Shown here: positions 45,218 to 54,684 of the stretch, in pieces
How the letters are laid out: every line of letters begins with the position of its first letter
Position numbering within the stretch: the stretch's first letter is position 1
NCBI GenBank assembly: GCA_002424095.1
Contig: DIPL01000001.1
Span: forward strand, 4,250-68,249
DNA: 64,000 nt
DNA from: Christensenella sp. UBA5489
Lineage (GTDB): Bacteria; Bacillota; Clostridia; Christensenellales; UBA1242
Direction of reading: 5' to 3'
The notes under the pieces: generated by a model
Told to the model about the DNA's origin: nothing
What the model saw: only the letters and a program-made list of their open reading frames with translations
Database searches by the model: none
Translations under genes and position numbers: made by a program

Positions 45218-46510
45218 ATGTTTAAGACTATTATCAATGCGTTTAAAGTAAAGGAAGTAAGAACCAAACTTCTTATAACTCTTTTTCTTCTTTTAATTTA
45301 TAGAATTGGTTGCTGGATTCCGCTTCCTGGGATAGATTTGGAAGTATTTCAAACGACAACCGAAGGCAACGATTTCTTAGGACTGATTAGTGCGGTAAGC
45401 GGTGGTGCTCTTTCAAACGGTGCACTATTAGCACTCGGCGTTGCCCCATATATTACGTCATCAATTATCATTCAACTTATGACCTTAGCAATTCCGTCTC
45501 TTGAAAAACTCTCACGTGAAGGCGGTGAAGAAGGACGTAAAAAAATTAATTTTTATACACGTATCATTGCTCTATTTCTCTCATTAGCACAGGCAATCGG
45601 AATTATTGTTGGCTTCGGCGGAGCATTAATGCCTGGCGTTTTGGGAGAAGGTGCTCCTGCGTGGGTTATGAGTGCTTGTCTAGTTCTAATTCTAACTGCT
45701 GGCGGTATGTTTACAGTGTGGCTTGGCGAGAGGATAACCGACCTTGGAATCGGAAACGGAATGTCGTTATTGATTTTTGTAGGTATACTTTCTTACGCAA
45801 GTTCGACACTTTTAGGTTCAATTTTGCAAGTTGGAACAGACATTGATTATTTGTGGAATATATTAATATTCTTATTTGCTCTGCTTTTAATCTTTACATT
45901 TATTGTAATTATGGACCTTGCTGAACGTCGTGTTCCAGTTCAATATGCAAAACAAGTCAAAGGACGTAAAATGTATGGCGGACAAAGTTCATATATTCCT
46001 ATCCGCGTAAATGGTTCTGGCGTATTGCCTATCATTTTCGCAACCGCTCTTGTGACCTTTCCGCAACTTATTTCAAGCATTTTTTGGCCTGAATCGAATT
46101 GGTATTCAGATGTATTAGGAACGAATTCGTGGGCTTATATATTCTTAACGGCGCTATTTATATTATTCTTTGCATATTTTGCTGCGCAAATAACTTTTAA
46201 ACCAGATGAGATTTCAAAGCGAATTCAACAAAACGGCGGATTTATTCCAGGAATCAGAGCAGGAAAACCAACAACAGAATACTTGACAAGAATTTCACAT
46301 AGAATTACTTTATTTGGTGCAATTTTCTTAGCAATTATTGCGCTTGTGCCAAGTTTCGTGTTTAAGTTTATAGATATAAGTTCAACAGGAACACTTGTTG
46401 GTGCATTCAGTGCAACGGGACTTATGATTATTGTTTCGGTGGCACTTGAATTTGAAAAGCAACTGGATGCACAAATGATGATGCGCACCTATAAAGGATT
46501 TTTAAAATAA
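45218..46510 (+). CDS. secY: Protein translocase subunit SecY
   Basis: The 430-residue, ten-helix channel of the Sec translocon. Signatures include RIGCWIPLPGID, LSREGGEEGRKKINFYTR and the C-terminal TRISHRITLFGAIFLA. Start ATG 45218 follows GAGGTG; the TTG at 45215 was rejected. Its place after rplO and before adk is the classic spc end. SecE lies at the window start. Confidence 0.97.
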   Translation: MFKTIINAFKVKEVRTKLLITLFLLLIYRIGCWIPLPGIDLEVFQTTTEGNDFLGLISAVSGGALSNGALLALGVAPYITSSIIIQLMTLAIPSLEKLSREGGEEGRKKINFYTRIIALFLSLAQAIGIIVGFGGALMPGVLGEGAPAWVMSACLVLILTAGGMFTVWLGERITDLGIGNGMSLLIFVGILSYASSTLLGSILQVGTDIDYLWNILIFLFALLLIFTFIVIMDLAERRVPVQYAKQVKGRKMYGGQSSYIPIRVNGSGVLPIIFATALVTFPQLISSIFWPESNWYSDVLGTNSWAYIFLTALFILFFAYFAAQITFKPDEISKRIQQNGGFIPGIRAGKPTTEYLTRISHRITLFGAIFLAIIALVPSFVFKFIDISSTGTLVGAFSATGLMIIVSVALEFEKQLDAQMMMRTYKGFLK

Positions 46511-46575
46511 TTTTAAAATTAAAAATACTGCAACAAATAAATTAAACAATAGTAAATTAATTCAAGGAGAAAAAA

Positions 46576-47205
46576 ATGAATATAATTTTAATCGGCCCTC
46601 CTGCGAGTGGTAAAGGCACAATGGCAAAAACAATGTCAAAAGATTTTGGATTTGCACACATTTCAACTGGCGAAATTTTCAGAGATAACATCAAAAAAGG
46701 AACGCCGCTTGGAGATGAAGTTAAGGATTATTTAGACAAGGCTGTTTTAGTTCCCGATGAAATCACAGTTAATGTAATCAAGAAACGCATCTTAGAAAAA
46801 GACTGCGAAAAAGGAATTATTTTCGACGGCTTTCCACGTAATATGAAACAAGCAGAAATGCTCGAAACTTTCGCAAAAATTGATGCCGTAATCTTTTTAG
46901 ATGTAGATCTTAGTTTAATTGAAAAACGTATATTAGGACGAAAAACCTGTTCAGTTTGTGAAAAAATTTACAACACTTCAACATATAATTCAGATACTTG
47001 CGAATGTGGCGGAAAATTATATACAAGAAAAGATGATGATGTTGAAACAATTAGAAAAAGATATAAAATATACGAAAACGAAACCGCTCCGCTACTCGAA
47101 TATTATAAAGACCAAATAACAAAATTTTCAGCCAAAGATACACCAGACCAAACCTACCAACCAGTTAAAGAATTTTTGGAAGATTTGCAAAGAAGGACTA
47201 AATAA
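46576..47205 (+). CDS. adk: Adenylate kinase
   Basis: Interconverts ATP, AMP and ADP. P-loop GPPASGKGT (7-15), AMP site HISTGEIFRD and DGFPRN (FDGFPRNMKQAEM) are present. The LID has four cysteines (CSVCEKIYN; CECGGKLY), so it is the long zinc-bearing form of Gram-positives (209 residues). A CAAGGAG site precedes the ATG. It is followed by map after one base. Confidence 0.97.
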   Translation: MNIILIGPPASGKGTMAKTMSKDFGFAHISTGEIFRDNIKKGTPLGDEVKDYLDKAVLVPDEITVNVIKKRILEKDCEKGIIFDGFPRNMKQAEMLETFAKIDAVIFLDVDLSLIEKRILGRKTCSVCEKIYNTSTYNSDTCECGGKLYTRKDDDVETIRKRYKIYENETAPLLEYYKDQITKFSAKDTPDQTYQPVKEFLEDLQRRTK

Positions 47206-47206
47206 A

Positions 47207-47950
47207 TTGATTGCAAAAACGGTCGAAGATATTACTTGTATGCGGAAGGCAGGAGAAATTGTCAAAAAAACATTACAATACGCTGAAACACTTATAAAAC
47301 CAAACATTTCCACAATGTATCTTGACAAATTGATAAAAATGTATATAATAAAAAGCAATGCAACTCCATCTTTTTTGAACTATCAAGGTTTTCCTGCAAG
47401 TGCCTGCATATCTGTTAATGACGTTGTAGAACACGGAATTCCAAGTGATGACATAATTTTAAAAGAAGGAGATATTGTAAGCGTTGATGTTGGAGCGAAC
47501 TATAATGGATTTCACGGAGACGCATCACGAACTTTCGCCGTTGGAGAAATTTCACCGCAGAAAAAAAGATTGATTGATATTACTGAACAATGTTTTTTTA
47601 AAGGAATTGAGGCATTAAAGGTTGGCGAAAGATTAGGGAAACTTTCAAATGCAATACAAAAACACGCCGAGAAAAATGGATATAGTGTTGTTCGAGAATT
47701 AGTCGGACATGGAATTGGAAAAAAACTTCACGATTTTCCGAACGTGCCAAATTATGGCAAACCAACGGATAACATAACTGTTCCGGAAAACATTTTTCTG
47801 GCAATTGAGCCGATGATTAATATGGGCAAAAAAGAAATCTACATTGAAAATGACGGCTGGACTGTACGAACAAAAGATGGATTATCCTCTGCACATTATG
47901 AAAATACAATTTTTGTAACAACTGCGGGCGTGGAAATTCTTACTTTATAA
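47207..47950 (+). CDS. map: Methionine aminopeptidase type I
   Basis: Removes N-terminal Met. Metal ligands are seen: VDVGANYNGFHGDASRTF (two Asp), VGHGIGKKLH (His), FLAIEPMI (Glu) and HYENTIFV (Glu). 247 residues, TTG start one base after adk with an AAGGA site. It lacks the N-terminal extension of some Firmicutes forms. Its neighbour infA follows after 48 bases. Confidence 0.96.
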   Translation: MIAKTVEDITCMRKAGEIVKKTLQYAETLIKPNISTMYLDKLIKMYIIKSNATPSFLNYQGFPASACISVNDVVEHGIPSDDIILKEGDIVSVDVGANYNGFHGDASRTFAVGEISPQKKRLIDITEQCFFKGIEALKVGERLGKLSNAIQKHAEKNGYSVVRELVGHGIGKKLHDFPNVPNYGKPTDNITVPENIFLAIEPMINMGKKEIYIENDGWTVRTKDGLSSAHYENTIFVTTAGVEILTL

Positions 47951-47998
47951 AAAGCAATCAAGAAATTAAGTAAATAAGATAAATCAGGAGTAATTTTA

Positions 47999-48241
47999 AT
48001 GTCGAAAGACGATGTAATTAAATTTGAAGGTGTTGTTGAACAAGTTTTGCCAAATACAATATTTATGGTGAAATTGAGCAATGGACACAAAATAAGAGCA
48101 CATATATCAGGAAGAATGAGAATTCGAAGCAAGTGGATTATGGTTGGCGATTTGGTTACTGTGGAAATAAGTCCTTATGACTTAACTCAGGGACGAATTA
48201 TATACCGACAAATTGCAGGAAAATCTAAACCGACGAATTAA
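47999..48241 (+). CDS. infA: Translation initiation factor IF-1
   Basis: A single OB-fold protein of 80 residues, with [24 protein letters not shown] and [19 protein letters not shown]. It differs from the usual 72 residues by a short C-terminal tail (AGKSKPTN). An AGGAG site precedes the ATG. The order map-infA-rpmJ is normal. Confidence 0.97.
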   Translation: MSKDDVIKFEGVVEQVLPNTIFMVKLSNGHKIRAHISGRMRIRSKWIMVGDLVTVEISPYDLTQGRIIYRQIAGKSKPTN

Positions 48242-48272
48242 AAAGAAATTTTCAAAAACGAAAGGGGAAATT

Positions 48273-48386
48273 ATGAAAGTCAGAGCATCAGTTAAGCCAA
48301 TTTGTAATAAATGTAAAGTTATTAAAAGAAAAGGCAAAGTTATGGTTATTTGTGTGAATAAAAAACACAAACAAACGCAGGGATAA
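48273..48386 (+). CDS. rpmJ: 50S ribosomal protein L36 (zinc form)
   Basis: A 37-residue protein, too short for most gene finders: [20 protein letters not shown] then [17 protein letters not shown]. It has the L36 zinc site (C-x2-C ... C-x4-H). AAAGGGG precedes the ATG. It lies between infA and rpsM as expected. Confidence 0.97.
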   Translation: MKVRASVKPICNKCKVIKRKGKVMVICVNKKHKQTQG

Positions 48387-48512
48387 AAATTCTATGATTT
48401 TAATATTTGTTTAATTAAAATCAAAAATCAATTTAAAAATAAAATTTTGTAATTAAAAGAATTGCAGAATTTGAAGATATAAATCTATATAAAATTTTTG
48501 GAGGAAAATAAT

Positions 48513-48896
48513 ATGGCGAGAATTGCTGGCGTGGATTTGCCGAGAGATAAACGCATTGAAGTTGGTCTTACGAGTATATACGGAATTGGTCAAACAGCGG
48601 CTTCTAAAATACTTGCGGAAACAGGAATCAATCCAGACACGAGAGTTAAGGATTTAGATGAAAATGATACCGCTAAACTTAGAACCTATATCGACAAAAA
48701 CTACCCTGTTGAAGGCGAAAAGAGAAAGCAAGTTTCAATGGATATTAAAAGATTGACTGAAATTGGCTCTTATCGTGGAATTCGTCATCGAAAAGGGTTA
48801 CCTGTTCGTGGACAAAACACAAAAACAAATGCCCGTACACACAAAGGTCCGAAAAGAGCAGTAGGTGGAAGTTCGGCAAAAATCAAGAAAAAGTAA
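48513..48896 (+). CDS. rpsM: 30S ribosomal protein S13
   Basis: From ATG 48513 ([14 protein letters not shown]), eight bases after GGAGG, it has 127 residues. The [11 protein letters not shown] helix and the basic C-terminal [22 protein letters not shown] are present. The ATG-like start at 48498 overlaps the binding site and was rejected. Confidence 0.97.
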   Translation: MARIAGVDLPRDKRIEVGLTSIYGIGQTAASKILAETGINPDTRVKDLDENDTAKLRTYIDKNYPVEGEKRKQVSMDIKRLTEIGSYRGIRHRKGLPVRGQNTKTNARTHKGPKRAVGGSSAKIKKK

Positions 48897-48949
48897 ACTA
48901 AAATATAGCGTAAAAGTAATAATTAAAAATCTAATATAGGAGTTTAAAA

Positions 48950-49348
48950 ATGGCAGAAAAATCAAGTGCTACCGGCAGAAAGAAAAAAAGAGTTACAAAG
49001 TCTATTGAAAAAGGACAAGTTCATATTCAAGCGACTTTTACAAATACAATTGTAACTTTTACAGATATGGCGGGTAATACAATTTCGTGGGCAAGTAGCG
49101 GCAAATTTGGTTTCAAAAGTTCTAAAAAAAGCACGCCCTTTGCAGCACAACAGTGTGTTGAAGATGCTGGAAAAGTTGCAAAAGAACAAGGATTGAAATC
49201 GGTTGAAGTCTATGTTAAAGGTCCAGGAAATGGTAGAGAAGCAGCAATCAGGGCTTTATCTACACTCGGTTTCGATGTAACTTTAATTCGAGACGTATCA
49301 CCTGTTGCACATAACGGTTGCCGTCCACCGAAAGTTCGAAGAGTATAA
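48950..49348 (+). CDS. rpsK: 30S ribosomal protein S11
   Basis: S11 sits on the platform. The 132-residue product has [20 protein letters not shown] and the C-terminal [17 protein letters not shown]. An AGGAG site lies upstream. Standard. Confidence 0.97.
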   Translation: MAEKSSATGRKKKRVTKSIEKGQVHIQATFTNTIVTFTDMAGNTISWASSGKFGFKSSKKSTPFAAQQCVEDAGKVAKEQGLKSVEVYVKGPGNGREAAIRALSTLGFDVTLIRDVSPVAHNGCRPPKVRRV

Positions 49349-49453
49349 TTAATAGAATCAGTCTTTGTTTAGATTGATTTTTAAAATACAAAGGTTATAA
49401 ATATAAAAAAACAAAAACTATTTAAAGGAAACCTAAAAAGGAGAAAAATAAAT

Positions 49454-50074
49454 ATGGCAAGACTTCTTGATGCAAAATGCCGCCAATGTAGGCGTGAAGG
49501 CGTTAAACTTTTCTTAAAAGGCGAAAGATGCACATCTAAAAAATGTTCTGTTGAACGTCGTCCAGTTGTGCCAGGTCAGCACGGTATGGGCAGAAAAAGA
49601 ACAACGCAATATGCTTCACAGTTGAGAGAAAAGCAAAAAGTTAAAAGAACTTATGGCATTTTGGAAAAACAATTCCGTGGTTATTATGAAGCAGCCACTC
49701 GAATGAAAGGCAAAGTTGGCGAAAGCATGCTTTCATTGATTGAAAGACGATTAGACAACGTTGTTTATCGTATGGGAATAGGTGCTTCACGTGCGGAATG
49801 CAGACAAATTGTTAATCATGGTCATATAACTGTAAATGGCAAACGTGTCGATATTCCTTCTTTCATTGTTAAAGTTGGCGATGTTATCTCAATCAAAGAA
49901 AACAAAAGAGATATTGAAATGTTCAAGTCGCTTAAAGGAATGAAAGTTGTGATGCCAAAATGGCTTGAATTTGATACCGAAAAATTAACAGGTAAAGTTT
50001 TGGCATTACCTGAAAGAGATGATGTCGATATGAATATTCAAGAACAATTGATAATTGAATTATATTCAAGATAA
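49454..50074 (+). CDS. rpsD: 30S ribosomal protein S4 (zinc form)
   Basis: A 206-residue primary 16S binder. The N-terminal Cys9, Cys12, Cys26 and Cys31 (C-x2-C-x13-C-x4-C) form a zinc site, and the S4 domain SRAECRQIVNHGHITVNGKR is intact. AAAGGAG precedes the ATG. It lies inside the alpha operon between rpsK and rpoA, unlike in B. subtilis, where rpsD is elsewhere. Confidence 0.97.
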   Translation: MARLLDAKCRQCRREGVKLFLKGERCTSKKCSVERRPVVPGQHGMGRKRTTQYASQLREKQKVKRTYGILEKQFRGYYEAATRMKGKVGESMLSLIERRLDNVVYRMGIGASRAECRQIVNHGHITVNGKRVDIPSFIVKVGDVISIKENKRDIEMFKSLKGMKVVMPKWLEFDTEKLTGKVLALPERDDVDMNIQEQLIIELYSR

Positions 50075-50151
50075 AAATATAAAATAAATATTAAAATAGA
50101 AATCAAAAAGTGGAAATTTAATATTTCGTCGTATAAAGGAGAATAAAATTT

Positions 50152-51105
50152 ATGATTGAAATTGAAAAGCCAAAGTTGACCTGTGAGGAAACCGAAAATG
50201 GTTATTTCGCGAAATTCATTGTTGAACCGCTTGAAAAAGGTTATGGCATTACACTTGGAAATTGTATGAGACGAACATTGCTTTCAGCAATGCCAGGAGT
50301 TGCGCCAATAGGTATTAAAATTGCGGGTGTTCAGCACGAATTTTCAACAATTCCAGGGGTTGTCGAAGATGTTGTCGATATTGTTTTAAACGTTAAGCAA
50401 ATGGTTCTAAAATCACCAGACTTAAACAAAGAAATAATGACTTCATTGAGAATTAAAAAAAATACACCGGGAGAAATAAAAGCGGGCGACTTTGAGCCAA
50501 ATGATTTAATTGATGTTTTAAATCCTCAATTGCATATTTGCACGCTGGATGAGAATGCTTCGGTTGATATGGAAATTTTGGTTGGGAAAGGGCGAGGATA
50601 TGTTCCGAATATTGTAAATAAAGAAAGAATTGACAGTCTTGAATATATTGCTATTGATTCGCTTTATTCGCCAGTTTTAAGAGTTAGTTATAATGTCGAA
50701 AGCACTCGTGTTGGACAAAATATAAACTTTGATAAATTAACCTTGGAAGTTAAAACAAACGGTTCTATGACAGCGAAAGATATTGTTTCATTAGCAGGAA
50801 AAATCGTAATTGAGCATATCTCAATGTTTGGTGAACTCAGCAGTAATTTTGATGAAGTGAACGTTCTTGTTTCAAAAGAAGATGATGTTCAATCAAAAAT
50901 TTTGGAAATGCCAATTGAAGAAATGGATTTTTCAGTAAGGTCATATAATTGTCTTAAAAGAGCAAACATTAATACGATTGAAGATTTGGTGAGCAAGACA
51001 AGAACAGATATGCTCAAAGTTAGAAACCTTGGCTTGAAATCAATTGAAGAAGTTGTTCAAAAACTTGATACCTATGGTTTAGGGTTGCGTCAAGAAGAAG
51101 ACTAG
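50152..51105 (+). CDS. rpoA: RNA polymerase alpha subunit
   Basis: 317 residues. The alpha N-terminal domain with FIVEPLEKGYGITLGNCMRRTLL assembles the polymerase, and the C-terminal domain (LDFSVRSYNCLKRANINTIEDL class; RNLGLKSIEEVVQKL) binds UP elements and activators. An AAAGGAG site precedes the ATG. Confidence 0.98.
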   Translation: MIEIEKPKLTCEETENGYFAKFIVEPLEKGYGITLGNCMRRTLLSAMPGVAPIGIKIAGVQHEFSTIPGVVEDVVDIVLNVKQMVLKSPDLNKEIMTSLRIKKNTPGEIKAGDFEPNDLIDVLNPQLHICTLDENASVDMEILVGKGRGYVPNIVNKERIDSLEYIAIDSLYSPVLRVSYNVESTRVGQNINFDKLTLEVKTNGSMTAKDIVSLAGKIVIEHISMFGELSSNFDEVNVLVSKEDDVQSKILEMPIEEMDFSVRSYNCLKRANINTIEDLVSKTRTDMLKVRNLGLKSIEEVVQKLDTYGLGLRQEED

Positions 51106-51178
51106 ACAAAATAAAATAATTAAATTAATTTCATTTAAACACGATTTATAAATAAAATTTAAGAAAGGAGTAACTTAA

Positions 51179-51688
51179 ATGGCAAACAGTAAACTCGGAT
51201 TGCCGACCAAAGAAAGAATTGCCTTGATAAGAAATCAGGTGTCGCATTTGTTTTGGTACGGGAAAATAGAAACAACAAAAGCGAGAGCAAAGTCGGTACA
51301 AAGTAAAGCCGAAAAACTTTTAACTCTTGCAATTAATTCGTACGACGACACGGTTACGGTTACAAAAATGATAAAAGGTGCAGGAGATGTTAAGTCAGAT
51401 AGAGAAGTTATCAATGATGGTCCAAAGAAACTGGCTGCCCGCCGTGCTATTATGAGTTATCTTTACGACTTGCAAGAACAAAGAAAAGAGAAAGAAAGTA
51501 AAGCATTATTCAAATCGAGGACAGAAGGAATAAATCATCCTTTGATTGAGAAAATTTTCAATGTTTATGCACCAAAATATGCAGAGAGAATTAAAGAAAT
51601 CGGCATCGGTGGTGGTTATACAAGAATTATAAATCTAGACAAACGACGTGGTGATAACGCAGAACGTGTTATAATTGAGTTAATTTAA
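51179..51688 (+). CDS. rplQ: 50S ribosomal protein L17
   Basis: The last gene of the operon. Core motifs RIALIRNQVSHLFWYGKIETT and the ending YTRIINLDKRRGDNAERVIIEL are present. 169 residues are more than the 116-125 typical of Bacillus because of a charged middle insertion (DLQEQRKEKESKALFKSR). AAAGGAG precedes the ATG. Confidence 0.97.
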   Translation: MANSKLGLPTKERIALIRNQVSHLFWYGKIETTKARAKSVQSKAEKLLTLAINSYDDTVTVTKMIKGAGDVKSDREVINDGPKKLAARRAIMSYLYDLQEQRKEKESKALFKSRTEGINHPLIEKIFNVYAPKYAERIKEIGIGGGYTRIINLDKRRGDNAERVIIELI

Positions 51689-51795
51689 TAGGTTTAAACT
51701 TGAATTGTTATAATATTTGTACCTACGTAATACAGCGAAATTTTTAAAATAATTTGAAAAAAATTATGCGCAATAGCGCACGTTTAGTTAAATTT

Positions 51796-51826
51796 CTATG
51801 ATTTTTCATAGGATTTAATTTTTTTA
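51796..51826 (+). terminator. Terminator of the ribosomal operon
   Basis: CTATGA (51796-51801) pairs with TCATAG (51806-51811) ahead of a T-rich tract. A second small hairpin, TGCGCAATAGCGCA (51767-51780), lies just upstream. The region separates rplQ from the convergent sigma-factor gene. Confidence 0.6.
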
Positions 51827-51870
51827 TTAATAGTAAAATAAAGTTGGCAGTTAAATTTTTAAAACTTAAT

Positions 51871-52578
51871 TTATAAATCTGTTACTTCGTTAATATCTTT
51901 TAAATACTCTTTTATAGTAGCAAGTGCCTTAGTTTCTAAACGTGATATGTATGACCTTGAAATTCCAAGTTTGACGGCAACTTCTCTTTGCGTTAGTGCA
52001 GGAATTCCACCTATTCCGTACCTCATTTTTAAAATATCTGCTTCTCTTTTTGGTAATGTTAAATCTATGAGTTTGCAAACTTTTTCATTGATAATATTAT
52101 TTTCAACAACGCCGTAAATCTCATCTTCAAGAGAGGGAATGATGTCAAGCAACTCAACCTCATTTCCGTCTTTGTCCTGTCCTAAATTTTCCTGCAAAGA
52201 AATGACCCCTTTATGTTTTTTGTTGACACGAATCAACATTAGAACTTCATTTTCAATACATCTCGCAGCATATGTCGAAAGTTGAGTGCCTTTTCCGTAT
52301 TTAAAAGTGTTGATTGCCTTAATAAGTCCAATTGCCCCCACAGAAATCAAATCATCGGCTTCACCTGCGCCTGAATACTTCTTAACAATGTGTGCCACAA
52401 GTCTTAAATTGTGGTTAATTAAAATATCTTTGGCTTTTTTATCGCCTTTTTTAAATCTATCATAATATTTTCTTTCTTCTTCTGGTGATAAAGGTTTAGG
52501 GAATCCTGTTGCACTATTTATGAACGATGAAAATAATAAAATCTTGTTCATAAATAAAATAAAATTTTCAAAAACCAA
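51871..52578 (-). CDS. sigK: Sporulation sigma factor, SigK/SigE type
   Basis: A sigma-70 family factor with a hydrophobic start (FILFMNKILLFSSF) before GFPKPLSPEEERKYYDRFKKG, region 2 (HNLRLVAHIVKKYSGAGEADDL; GLIKAINTFKYGKGTQLSTY) and region 4 (LTQREVAVKLGISRSYISRLE). This fits SigK, including its membrane-tethering pro-part. TTG 52578 lies five bases after GGAGG (52588-52584); the ATG at 52551 is too far from it. No skin-type insertion is seen, so the gene is continuous. SigK versus SigE is judged from the N-terminus only. Confidence 0.82.
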   Translation of the reverse strand: MVFENFILFMNKILLFSSFINSATGFPKPLSPEEERKYYDRFKKGDKKAKDILINHNLRLVAHIVKKYSGAGEADDLISVGAIGLIKAINTFKYGKGTQLSTYAARCIENEVLMLIRVNKKHKGVISLQENLGQDKDGNEVELLDIIPSLEDEIYGVVENNIINEKVCKLIDLTLPKREADILKMRYGIGGIPALTQREVAVKLGISRSYISRLETKALATIKEYLKDINEVTDL

Positions 52579-52696
52579 AAAAACCTCCGACAAACAAATT
52601 GCGTACGTTATTTATATATGCTTTTTTTTGTCGAATTTTGCTTGTACGGTTGAAATTCAGCCTGTACACTGAAATTTTAATTTTGAGAAAATTTTG

Positions 52697-52725
52697 TTTA
52701 CAAATTATGAAATTTATGCTATTAT
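52697..52725 (+). promoter_or_regulatory. Promoter of the ferredoxin gene
   Basis: TTTACA (52697-52702) and TATTAT (52720-52725) are 17 bases apart. An AGGAG site follows before ATG 52756. Confidence 0.65.
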
Positions 52726-52755
52726 TACAACATATTTATAAACAGGAGATAAAAG

Positions 52756-52950
52756 ATGATTGATAAAAATAAATGTATAGCCTGTGGAAGTTGCGTTAGT
52801 GTTTGTCCAGTCAATGCAATTGAATTTGAAGCGGACGGAAAACCGCAAATAATCAAAGAGAAATGTATAAAATGCGGAAGTTGCGTTGCAATATGCCCAA
52901 CACAAGCAATCACAATAAATGATGATAAAGAATCTAAAAAATTAACATAG
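52756..52950 (+). CDS. Two-cluster [4Fe-4S] ferredoxin
   Basis: A 64-residue clostridial-type ferredoxin with two C-x2-C-x2-C-x3-CP motifs (CIACGSCVSVCP and CIKCGSCVAICP), each for one [4Fe-4S] cluster. It would carry electrons in the cytoplasm of an anaerobe. An AGGAG site precedes the ATG. The Ppx/GppA-like gene follows after 38 bases. Confidence 0.95.
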   Translation: MIDKNKCIACGSCVSVCPVNAIEFEADGKPQIIKEKCIKCGSCVAICPTQAITINDDKESKKLT

Positions 52951-52988
52951 AAAAACAATCGAATAAAATTCGAAAAAGGAGTCAAACG

Positions 52989-54500
52989 TTGGAGAAAGCA
53001 GCATTAATTGAAATTTGTCCCGCTTCCCTTAAAATGACAGTTGTGAGTTTAATCGGCGGAACATATTACAAAAAGAACAATCAAATAATTGAAACTTTAA
53101 GATTTGACGAAGACATATATGAAAATCAAACGCTGAGTATAGCAAAATTTAACGAATGTATAAAAATTTTAAATATTTTTCGTGATGTATGCAAATATAA
53201 TAATATTGTAAAAATATATTGCGCCGCATCTTCGATTTTTTCGAAACTGAAAAATGTACGCAATTTTCTTGAAGATATTCAAGAGCAGGCAGGATTTAAT
53301 TTTAATGTTATAAGCGAAGATGAAGAACTAAAATATGCCTATAATGCAATTTATAACACTGTTGAACCGAATAAGGCAATTATGCTTTATATAAATCCAA
53401 ATGACACTTTGGTTATGCATTTTTCCAAAAGAAATATAATTTCGTCGCAAGTTTTAAATTTCGGTTCAAACACGCTTGCGGAAAAATTCAAAGATTTCGC
53501 AAACGATTCATCTATGGCAATTTCAAAAATGTTGGATTTTGTAAAAGAGCAGTTTAAAGACTTAGATTTTGAATTTAATGTGGAAGAAATAGGCTTTATA
53601 GGAGCAGGTGAGTCATTTCTAACGCTCAGCAAACTTGTCCGAAAAATGACGCATTATCCGTTAGATAGAGATAATAATTTCGTGGTAAATAAAGCCGCTT
53701 TTTCCAAAGCATTTGAACTTTTGAAAGAATACGGCTTTGATAAAACAAAAAGACTTGCTAATATTTCCAATGAAAGATTAGATAATATAATCGGCGGATT
53801 TGTGATTATGGAAGCATTTTTCAAAAAATTTGAAAATCCTGCTTTCCACATAGCATCAAAATCAATTTCCGATGCAATTATTTCATCAAAAATAATTAAA
53901 GAAAGTCCAAGTGAAGTTTTTGCCGATGTTTTAGAAAATAGTCTTAATAATTTAAGATATTATTATAATATTGAAGATTCTAATGCTGATTGGGTATATA
54001 ATTTCACAATTAATTTATTTAAACAAACGTCAATAATTCATAAATTAACAAGAAAACATACAAAAGCGCTCAGAATTGCAGCCATTTTGTATGACTGCGG
54101 AAAACTCATTGATTTTGAGAATCATCCGAAATATAGTAAAGACATAATCCTGAACTCGAAAATTTTCGGAGCCTCACATAAAGACCTTGTTATAGCCGCT
54201 TTTGCTTGCCAATGTCAGAATTTGGCAAATTTCAAACTTTCTGAATGGATAAAATATAAATCAATTGTTGATGAAGATGACTTGATAACTGCAAGAAAAA
54301 TAGGTGTTTTGATAAAACTCTCCGAAAGTTTAGACTGTAATAAACAGCAGAAAATAAGCGATGTAAAATGCGACATACTAGGCGATATTGTGATTATAAA
54401 AGTCAAGACGAACAGCAATGCCGAATATGAAATTCTGGAAGCAGGAAAGATTTCGCCTGCCTTTAAGAAAGTATTTAATAAAGATTTTCAAATAATTTAA
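52989..54500 (+). CDS. Degenerate Ppx/GppA-like phosphatase homologue
   Basis: The 503-residue protein aligns in layout with exopolyphosphatase/GppA proteins: an ASKHA N-terminal half with the stretch CAASSIFSKLKNVRNFLEDI and NVISEDEELKYA, and an HD-type C-terminal half. Catalytic parts look lost. The first DIGSNS-type loop reads EICPAS, the second DIGGGSTE loop reads LYINPNDT, and the HD pair reads YDCGK instead of HDIGK. It starts with TTG, eight bases after AAAGGAG. It is probably a non-catalytic binding protein, or one with a changed activity. Co-transcription with the ferredoxin is likely. Confidence 0.7.
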   Translation: MEKAALIEICPASLKMTVVSLIGGTYYKKNNQIIETLRFDEDIYENQTLSIAKFNECIKILNIFRDVCKYNNIVKIYCAASSIFSKLKNVRNFLEDIQEQAGFNFNVISEDEELKYAYNAIYNTVEPNKAIMLYINPNDTLVMHFSKRNIISSQVLNFGSNTLAEKFKDFANDSSMAISKMLDFVKEQFKDLDFEFNVEEIGFIGAGESFLTLSKLVRKMTHYPLDRDNNFVVNKAAFSKAFELLKEYGFDKTKRLANISNERLDNIIGGFVIMEAFFKKFENPAFHIASKSISDAIISSKIIKESPSEVFADVLENSLNNLRYYYNIEDSNADWVYNFTINLFKQTSIIHKLTRKHTKALRIAAILYDCGKLIDFENHPKYSKDIILNSKIFGASHKDLVIAAFACQCQNLANFKLSEWIKYKSIVDEDDLITARKIGVLIKLSESLDCNKQQKISDVKCDILGDIVIIKVKTNSNAEYEILEAGKISPAFKKVFNKDFQII

Positions 54501-54534
54501 TTCTTTTACTTTTAGAAAGTTACACGGCAATCAA

Positions 54535-54566
54535 CAAAACATTAATACAAGTGTTTTGTTTTTTTA
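54535..54566 (+). terminator. Terminator after the Ppx/GppA-like gene
   Basis: CAAAACA (54535-54541) pairs with TGTTTTG (54552-54558), then seven T. Confidence 0.7.
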
Positions 54567-54684
54567 TGAGTTTAAGCAAAAAATAAATAGTGAAAATTTA
54601 ATCACTGCTTTTGTGCTTTCTTAAATTATTTTTTGAAAACTAAGTTAAAATTCAGCATATAAGATTTTGCAACATCCAACGGCA

